In this document: piece by piece, positions 57,262 to 64,000 of the stretch
Layout: every line of letters begins with the position of its first letter
Position numbering within the stretch: position 1 is the first letter of the stretch
NCBI GenBank assembly: GCA_943787265.1
Contig: CALSLT010000015.1
Location: 163,152 to 227,151, forward strand
Source of the DNA: an uncultured Planctomycetaceae bacterium
Lineage (GTDB): Bacteria; Planctomycetota; Planctomycetia; Planctomycetales; Planctomycetaceae
Direction of reading: 5' to 3'
Length of the DNA: 64,000 nt
The notes under the pieces: generated by a model
Told to the model about the DNA's origin: nothing
The model's input: only the letters and a program-made list of their open reading frames with translations
Databases searched by the model: none
Program-made: the position numbers and the translations under genes

Positions 57262-59823
57262 ATGAACGTCGTGAAGTATCTCATAGCTATTACGCTTAGC
57301 CTGCTGCTGTCAGCGGTCGTTGCTGCTCAGGAAGCCGACGATCGCAAAAGCGCAGACTTCGTGCAACTGAATCCCAAGGTACTGGCGGGCTTCTTTCAGA
57401 AGCATTGCGTGAGTTGTCATGGTGCGAAGAAACAGGAAGGTGACCTGCGTCTGGATACGCTTAATCGCGAGCTGTCAACGAGCGCCGCGGCCGAACGTTG
57501 GCAGGAAGTCCTGGATGCACTCAACCTCGGTGAGATGCCGCCGGAGGACGAACCGCGTCCGGCCAATGCGGAACTGGAGCCGGTTCTCGACCATCTCACG
57601 TCCTCCCTGCTGGAGCGAAGCAGCGGTTTTCGGAAACCGGCGGCGAAGTGATGCTGCGGCGGATCAACCGCCGGGAGTATCGCAACACGATGGAGGATTT
57701 GTTCGGGCTCCGCGTTCCTGACGAACTCATCCCGCCTGACGATATCGGCGAAGGCTTCGACACGATCGGGCAGAGCCAGCAGTTCTCCGCGTTTCACTTC
57801 GAAGGCTATTTCGCGGCGGCAGAGAAATCGTTCGAACCGCTATGCACTGGGCCGGGCAGCCGCGGTTGGAGACCACGACGAAGAACTTCGAAGCCGAAAG
57901 ACGGCACGAGCGCATGAAGAAGTTTATCGCGGAAGCTGACAGAAAAGATGGAACGGATCGCCGCCGGGGAAAGCAACGAGGCGCTTGGATTCAACGATGA
58001 CGCGGCGAGACGACTGTTCGTCGGGCGCTTTGAGAACCGGTACGGCAGCCAGAAGAGATACCTTGAGCAAGCTCACATCGAGAACGGCGCCTACCTCGAC
58101 GAACAATTCTTCCGCGGTGGGCTGGCGCCTGTCGCCCAACTACAAATTCGATCCTCGTGGCAGCTACCGAATCCGGGTGGTCGGTGGTGTGAACGGGAAC
58201 TCAGCCGCCGATTCGTCACTTCGTGGACTTGAGGCCAACGGGCGCTCGATCGGGCAGCTCAGGATCACCGGCACGCCCGAAACTCCGGGAACGCCGAATT
58301 GACGTTTCGTCCCACCTCCGATGTTGAAAGAGCCACGATTCATATTTCCGAGAACCGGACCGGAAATGGCCAGGTCCAGAGCGTCAAGCGTTACGTGAAG
58401 GCGGTGGGTTCCGGCGGGCCGCAGGCTGCCACCTGGCTGGATCGCGTCGAGGTGGAAGGGCCGTTCTACGACGAGGTTTCCTTCTTCGAACAACTCTACC
58501 GCAAACACCTCACGGGAAATCCGTCCGACCAGGACGCGCAGCAGCTGCTGGCCAGCTTTGCCAAACGCGCCTTCCGGGGAAGGCGCCCGCGCCAGGAGTT
58601 TCTCGACCGCGTTCAGTCCGTCTACCTCATGACTCGCAAGCACGGTAGCACGCTCGCAGGAGGCGCTGGTTCCCGCGCTGGCCATGATCCTGAGTTCGAC
58701 CGGGATTTCTCTACCTGCTGGAGGAAAGCGCCGGGGAAACCCTGAGCCAGATCGAATTCGCCAACCGGCTGTCGTATTTTCTCTGGAGCCGGATGCCGGA
58801 CGAAGAACTGCTCGCGATGCCGCCGAAGGCCGGCTCTACGACTCGGACGTGCTCCGTGCCCAGGTCGACCGCATGCTGGCGCACCCGAATCGCTGGGCGC
58901 TGGCCGAAGGCTTCCTGAGCCAGTGGGCGAGCCTGACCCGCTTCGACGAAATCGCCATCGACACCGAGCAGCATCCCACGTTCAACGACGGCCTGCGTCT
59001 TTCCGCCCGGCTCGAACCGCAGCATTTCTTCGACACACTTGTTGCGGAGAACCTGGGGATCGATCAGTTGATCGATTCGGATTTCGTCGTGTCAATGCCT
59101 TGCTCGCCGCCCACTACGGGACTCGAATATCCGGGCGGAGGCAACGAATTCCGGAAGGTCGCCTTGCCAGGACTTCGCCGCGCGGCGGATTGCTCGGCCA
59201 GATGGCGTTCCTCACCATGGGCTCCAACGGCGAGCGCTCGTCGCCGATCATTCGTGGTGTCCTCGTGGCGGAGAAGTTCCTTCACAAGACGATCGCTTCA
59301 CCGCCCGCCAACGTGCCCGAACTCGCGTCCGCCAGCGACAAGCCGCTGGCGGTGAAGGAGATCATCGAGATGCACCAGCGCAAGGCCCAGTGTGCCTCGT
59401 GCCACCGCAAGCTGGATCCCATCGGCTTCGGGTTGGAAAACTTCGACCTGCTCGGCCGCTGGCGGGATCTCGAGGTCGTCGGAAACATCGGGAAGAAAGC
59501 CAAACGAAAAGCGAAAAGATCCCGGTGAGAGCTCAGGGCAACTTTCCGAACCAGCGCGAGTTTCGGAACCACAAGGAATTTCGGCCGGACTGCTGGAACA
59601 AAAGGACCTCCTCGCACGATCGATCACCGAGGGTTTGCTTTCCTATGGTCTGGGGCGGCACGTGGAGTTTTCAGACGAGCAGGCCATCGATGAAATCCTG
59701 AAGCAATCGCAACCAGACGGACTACCGCGTCGCCGACCTGATTCAGCGATCGTTCGTCACCCCGTTTTCGCCGAGGCGATCCGAGCGTCATCGAATCCGT
59801 ACAAGAGAAAATTGTCCCATGAG
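57262..59823 (+). CDS. DUF1592/DUF1588/DUF1585 planctomycete cytochrome protein, copy 2 (heavily frameshifted)
   Basis: A paralogue of the gene at 53204, about 850 codons. ATG 57262 opens a signal peptide (YLIAITLSLLLSAVVAAQ), then HCVSCHGAKKQEGDLRLDTLN (haem c), RRINRREYRNTMEDLFGL, ASLTRFDEIAIDTEQHPTFNDGLRLSARLEPQHFFDTLVAENLGIDQLIDSDFVV, MGSNGERSSPIIRGVLVAEKFLHK, CASCHRKLDPIGFGLENFDLLG and ARSITEGLLSYGLGRHVEFSD. At least eight shifts occur. The one near 57620 is a G missing from GG (GAGCG for GAGGCG), again a homopolymer. The 3' half looks higher in GC than copy 1. The likely stop TGA at 59821-59823 overlaps the ATG of the SGNH gene. Confidence 0.82.
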
Positions 59824-60606
59824 AATCACATAGTTACTACCTTGGGCCCTTCGCACTTTTCGTTCTGGCAATCAGCATTGCGAGTGTGGGAGCGCGAAAC
59901 CGCGGAAGAGGCATGGGCGAGACTGCGCGGCGCCGAACGCAAAGTACCGCTCCCCGTTTACCAACTCCCCGAACGCGATCCGAAGCTTCCCAACGTTTTA
60001 TTTACGGAGACTCTATTTCCATAGCCTACACGCTCCAAGTAAGAGAGGCTTTGGCTGGGAAAGCGAATGTGTATCGCTTCTATGGAAACGGAAACCACTC
60101 GGGCCGATTCATCCCGGGGATGACGAAACTGCATACCGTCATGCGTGACGCGGATGTGGAAGGGCATTGGGATTTCAAGTGGGATGTGATCCATCTGAAC
60201 GTGGGCCTACACGACTTGAAGTCATGTAGGAACAAGCTGCAGGTGGAAGGCGGGAAGCAGGTGAACCCGCCCGACGCAATATGAGAAGAACCTGAGGGCC
60301 ATTTTCGATTTCCTCGAGGAAACTGAGCCGGATCCGAAAATCATCTTTGCCTCGACGACTCCAGTGCCGCCGGAAGGCGCTCCTGGATTTCGACCGGGCG
60401 ACGCGGCCGCATACAACGAAGTCCTTAAGAAGGTTCTGAGCGACTATCCCAAGATCGTCATCTTGAATGATCTCTATGCACTGACCAAGCCAAACCCTGA
60501 TTGGTACAGTAAACCATCGAATGTTCACTATGGCAGGGAGGGACGCAACAAGCAGGGCGAGCAAGTGGCGGCCAAGATTCTTGAGGCGTTGAATCTCCGT
60601 AAATGA
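59820..60606 (+). CDS. Secreted SGNH/GDSL hydrolase (frameshifted)
   Basis: About 260 codons beginning at ATG 59820, overlapping the previous stop as ATGA. A shift within the first codons separates ATG from the signal peptide (LGPFALFVLAISIASVGA). The nucleophile block reads VLIYGDSISIAYTLQVREAL (Ser of GDS), after a shift near 59998. Further parts are YRFYGNGNHSGRF, WDVIHLNVGLHDLK, EKNLRAIFDFLEETEPDPKIIFASTTPVP and the end block SNVHYGREGRNKQGEQVAAKIL with the catalytic His. SGNH enzymes remove acyl groups from sugars or lipids. It is inserted between the DUF1592 and DUF1552 partners of the second module, unlike the first. Confidence 0.75.
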
Positions 60607-60632
60607 CAAACAGCAATCCAAACGGCCACACC

Positions 60633-61922
60633 ATGAGCATTCACATTCACAACCGCCGGGCTTTCCTCAAGACCGGCTCCACCGTCCTGGCGCTTCCGCT
60701 GCTGGATTCGCTCAGCGGAGAGCAAGCGGCGGCGCGGTCAATCCCAAGCGCATGCTCTTCATCGGCTGCGGCTTCGGATTCACCAAAGACACCTTTTTCC
60801 CGACCGAGGCCGGCCGTTTCGCCGACATCGGCCTCACCGGGCATGGCGCCGCTGGAGCGCCACCAGGACGACATCACCATGGTGTCGAACCTGACCAATC
60901 TCGGCGCGAGCAATCCCCACGGCGGCAGCACGTCCTATCTGACCGGGGCGAACGTGAACAACACGCCCGGCAAGAAGTTCCACAACTCCGTTTCGCTCGA
61001 CCAGGTGATCGCCCGGAAGATCGGCCAGGACACCCGCTTTCCGGCGCTGACCCTGAGCGACACGGGCGGCCCCAGCCAGGACGGCCATGGGCAAGGGCTG
61101 TCGCTTGCGTGGTCGGATCAGGGGCACCCGATTCCCGGCATCACCAACCCGATCGATCTCTATGCCCAGCTCTTCGGGCAGGCAAAGGAATCGCCGGAGG
61201 AGCGTGAATTCCGCCTCGCCCAAAAGCGGAGCATCCTCGACGGCGTCACGTCGGACTTCAAATCGGCCAAGCGGAAGCTCAGCAAGAACGACCAGGACAA
61301 ACTGGAGGACTATTTTCAGTCCGTCCGCCAGATCGAGCAGAACATCAGCCGCGAAGTGGAATGGGCGCAGACGCCGAAGCCGAAAGCGCCCCTGCGCGAG
61401 CCGGGCCAAGGCATGGACGGATTGCGGGCGTTGAAAACGATGCACCAGCTCATTGTCGCGGCGTTCCAGACCGACTCGACGCGGGTGATCACCTATCGCC
61501 AGCCCGTCGCTTCGGTCCTCCAGGGCCACGGCGTCAATCTCAATCCGCATTCACTCTCGCACTACGGCCTCGATCCCAAGCGGCGGGAGGCGTCGCAAGA
61601 GAAGGACCTTCTCTTCATGCAGTTGCTCGCTTCACTCATCGACCAGTTCAAGTCCAAGCAGGACCTGAACGGCAAGAACCTCTTCGAATCCTCGCTCATC
61701 AGCTACGGCTCGAATATCCGCTCCGGTCATGGCCTGCGAGGCTGTCCCGCCATCTTCACCGGCGGCGCGGCTGAGAAATTGAAACGCGGGCGAGCACATC
61801 ATCCTGCCCGAACAGGACACGCCGCTGGCGAACTACTGGCTGACACTGATGCAATCGATGCGGCGTTCCGCTGGAGCAGCTTCAGCCACAGCACGGGTGC
61901 CGTGCCTGAGTTGCTCAGCTGA
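60633..61922 (+). CDS. Tat-exported DUF1552 protein, copy 2 (frameshifted)
   Basis: A paralogue of the gene at 55918, about 430 codons. ATG 60633 opens MSIHIHNRRAFLKTGSTVLALPLLDS, nearly identical to copy 1. After shifts near 60735 and 60840 a long clean frame follows: MVSNLTNLGASNPHGGSTSYLTGANVNNTPGKKFHNSVSLDQVIARKIGQDTRFPALTLSD, PGITNPIDLYAQLFGQ, ITYRQPVASVLQGHGVNLNPHSLSHYGLDPKRREAS. A shift near 61790 leads to the end FSHSTGAVPELLS. This frame is more intact than copy 1 and shows what the missing middle of copy 1 should be. Confidence 0.87.
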   Translation: MSIHIHNRRAFLKTGSTVLALPLLDSLSGEQAAARSIPSACSSSAAASDSPKTPFSRPRPAVSPTSASPGMAPLERHQDDITMVSNLTNLGASNPHGGSTSYLTGANVNNTPGKKFHNSVSLDQVIARKIGQDTRFPALTLSDTGGPSQDGHGQGLSLAWSDQGHPIPGITNPIDLYAQLFGQAKESPEEREFRLAQKRSILDGVTSDFKSAKRKLSKNDQDKLEDYFQSVRQIEQNISREVEWAQTPKPKAPLREPGQGMDGLRALKTMHQLIVAAFQTDSTRVITYRQPVASVLQGHGVNLNPHSLSHYGLDPKRREASQEKDLLFMQLLASLIDQFKSKQDLNGKNLFESSLISYGSNIRSGHGLRGCPAIFTGGAAEKLKRGRAHHPARTGHAAGELLADTDAIDAAFRWSSFSHSTGAVPELLS

Positions 61923-61960
61923 GCTTGGCGAATTGAGAATCAACAGGAGAAGTAAAACGG

Positions 61961-62405
61961 ATGAAAGACTCACGACAGAATGCCGTAAAATCTGCCGACG
62001 TCGTGCCTCGCCGAGAAGCGAGAATCCACTCGGTGGCTTGGGTAGGTGCCTTTTTCCTAGTGATGGGGATCATGCTCGCCTTCCCAGACGGCGATTGGAT
62101 CGGAATTCTCGCTATCGTAGTCGGGGCGATCGGCGTCCGTTGCGGGAGTGGCGCAGAAATACTGGAGTTCGCCACAGGTGGCACTGCTTCTGGTCATCGA
62201 CACGTTCGCAATGGGCCTTTTGTGCCTTGGATTTGCGATCGTCAACCTCGAAGAGGGCGTTTCCGTCGCGGACTATACGATGGGGCACTGCTCTTGCTCG
62301 GTGGGAGCAGTCGTCCTTTTTTGGAGCAGCTTCGACGAGTTAAAAAAGTACCGTGATCTTCGGAAGATGGAGACGCCTCTGCACGGTACTCCGCCGCAAA
62401 CGTGA
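61961..62405 (+). CDS. Small four-helix membrane protein (one frameshift)
   Basis: About 147 residues once a shift near 62150 is corrected. The first frame gives SVAWVGAFFLVMGIMLAF and WIGILAIVVGAIGVRC. The second gives VALLLVIDTFAMGLLCLGFAIVNL and CSVGAVVLFWSSFDEL, followed by a charged tail (KKYRDLRKMETPLHG). So there are four predicted membrane helices with short loops and a cytosolic tail. No family is recognised. It lies between DUF1552 copy 2 and the third DUF1592 gene, 39 bases after the former. Confidence 0.55.
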
Positions 62406-62520
62406 AAGACATCAATACCTGCACACTCTCATCATGAATCCTGCCAGGAGTCGTCCCTCGCTGACACGTTGGGTTACCTGAACCGACACTGTTCAACCGA
62501 ATGAGAAACAACGCTTTCCT

Positions 62521-64000
62521 ATGAATATGTTTATGAAACCTTTGATGTCCATCATCGCTACTACGACCTGCGTGTTGACGTTTGCTGATGACATCTGCGC
62601 GCAAGAGCCGCGCAGAGATTTAGGATCAAACGAAGTTAATTCGCGAGTGCTGGCTGGCTTCTTTCAGGAACATTGCGTGAAGTGCCACGGTGAAAAGAAG
62701 CAGAATAACGGTGTGCGTCTGGATCGACTTGATCCTCGGATTGCTGGACCACGCGTCGCTGACCAAGTGGCAGGACGTGCTTGACGTTCTGAACACGGGA
62801 GAGATGCCTCCCGAAGATCAGAAGCAGCCTGAAAAAGATGAGCTGACGGCGGCCATTGGCTTGGTCACAGACAACATCAGTTCGGCTCGCAAACGACTGG
62901 CGGCAACCGGTGGCGTGATCAAGATGCGCCACCTTACCAAACGAGAGTACGTTGGCAGCATGAAGGATCTCTTTGGTGATGAAGTGCCTCAGGACATTTT
63001 GCCTGACGACGTCAGCGGCGGTTTCGATACGAACGGCTCGGCACAGTTCTTCTCTCTGAAGCAATACGAAAACTTCTACAAAGCCGGCAGGAAAGTGGTT
63101 CAGGCAAACGTTCAGTCGCTGGTGGCCCCGCTGCCCAAGCCAGCGCCGCTCAGGCATGACCCGGAGATCGTTCCCTTTGAAACGGCGAAGGCGCAGTACG
63201 AGCAGATGGTGAAGGTCATGGAACTGATCGACGCCGGCGCTCCGCCCGCGGAAATCGCCAAGGTCGATCCGAAAGTTGCCGATGCGGGGCAGGTCAGACT
63301 GTTCAAACAACGATTCGAGAAACGCATCGTGAAGCCAAAGACACAATACGAAAGCCTGAAGGGCAAGAAGGGGTTGCCTGGCGGATTCGCGTACGCGGTC
63401 GACGTGAGACCTCGCAGTCTCTACCGGCTGACCATCAAATCGGTTGAAACGACGAGTGACGAAGTCGACATCCTTGTGAATGAACAGAACATCGGCTCCG
63501 TTCAATTCACCTGCCGGTGCATCTCAATCGTCCACGATCAACGTTCGCACCGGATTGTTTGATACCAGCATCAACATCCGAGTCGCCGGAGTAAAACAGG
63601 ATGTCTTCGACTACGTGACCCTAACGGGACCGCACGAAGACACCGAACACGTGCCGTCGTTCTTTGAAGCAGTCGGTCGAGCCTGTGGTCCAAAAGACGA
63701 ATCCCAGCGACGATGAAGTAGCGGCCATGTTGAAACGATTTGCCGACCGCGCCATTTCGCTATCAGGGTGTCGACGACGAGTACATTGCTGAACTCGTCA
63801 AAGTCTACAAGCTCGAACGAGACGCGGGAAAAAGCGTCGCCGACGCAGTCATGGAGCCTCTGACAGCGGTCGTGACCGCCCCTGCTTTCTTGTATCTCAA
63901 AGAGAAGAATGACGGTTCCAGAAAAGTCGTCAACCAACTGGAATTCGCCATCCGTGTCGCCTACTTCCTGTGGGGATCACCTCCGGATGACGAGCTTTAT
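62521..64000 (+). CDS. DUF1592-type planctomycete cytochrome protein, copy 3 (partial, frameshifted)
   Basis: Start of a third such gene, running off the window. ATG 62521 opens a signal peptide (SIIATTTCVLTFADDICAQ). The haem motif is HCVKCHGEKKQNNGVRLDRL. After a shift near 62745 it reads TKWQDVLDVLNTGEMPPEDQ, MRHLTKREYVGSMKDLFGDEVP (DUF1587-like) and DDVSGGFDTNGSAQFFSLKQYENFYKAGRKV. Shifts near 63510, 63700 and 63760 precede VKVYKLERDAGKSVADAVMEPLTAVVTAPAFLYL and FAIRVAYFLWGSPPDDELY, the start of the DUF1592 domain. It is clearly more distant from copies 1 and 2 than they are from each other. Confidence 0.82.

Noticed and set aside
60834..61550. 238-codon open frame on the minus strand
   Set aside because: It is antisense to DUF1552 copy 2; long antisense frames are expected in this GC-rich, biased segment.
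62636..63505. 289-codon open frame on the minus strand
   Set aside because: It is antisense to the third DUF1592 gene, which has signal peptide, haem motif and family motifs.

Overview
The window reads as a chromosome segment of a planctomycete (phylum Planctomycetota). The main markers are three DUF1592-type cytochrome genes with CxxCH motifs, two of them paired with Tat-exported DUF1552 genes. Others are two ECF sigma/membrane regulator pairs, a GAF-HlyD fusion, secreted PQQ-like beta-propellers, a valine/tyrosine-repeat secreted protein and tandem amidohydrolases. This is inference from gene content only; no rRNA or complete tRNA is present to place it further.

Layout. 0-4 kb: end of a phytanoyl-CoA dioxygenase-like gene, dihydrolipoyl dehydrogenase, a secreted beta-propeller protein and a small unknown. 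4.2-10 kb: an ECF sigma factor and a ~1,720-residue alpha-2-macroglobulin-like protein with a short cytosolic head, a membrane anchor and an internal multi-helix membrane block. 10.6-22.4 kb: a secreted repeat protein, a TlpA-like thioredoxin, fliM and proA on the minus strand, a lipoprotein, two unknown envelope proteins, and two HlyD-type adaptors, one fused to GAF domains. 22.4-29.3 kb: a frameshifted methyltransferase, a Tat-exported Gfo/Idh/MocA oxidoreductase, an alpha/beta hydrolase, a PAC2 protein and a beta-helix protein split by an IS5-family element. 30.4-31.1 kb: a decayed integrase-core transposase. 31.4-40.5 kb: a same-strand run of exported proteins comprising two amidohydrolase-fold genes, a cyanophycinase/isoaspartyl-peptidase fusion and a propeller/phosphoesterase-like protein.

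40.6-50.5 kb is a minus-strand defence-type island. Its left edge carries the 3' half of a tRNA-Arg(UCG) followed by an intrinsic terminator, which looks like an integration scar. It encodes a class 2 OLD nuclease (GajA-like), a UvrD-type helicase (GajB-like) cut by two insertion sequences (IS1182-like and IS256-like), and a GHKL ATPase fused to a PD-(D/E)XK nuclease domain. 51.2-64 kb: a second ECF sigma/FecR pair leads into DUF1592 + DUF1552, then DUF1592 + SGNH hydrolase + DUF1552, then a small membrane protein and the start of a third DUF1592 gene that runs off the window.

Many conserved genes are broken into overlapping frames. Where I could work out the intended codons (alpha-2-macroglobulin gene, methyltransferase, oxidoreductase, second DUF1592 gene), most breaks are one base too many or too few in a short homopolymer. 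I therefore treat most of them as probable sequencing errors and annotate those loci as single genes. The IS-interrupted helicase and beta-helix genes are truly broken in this sequence.
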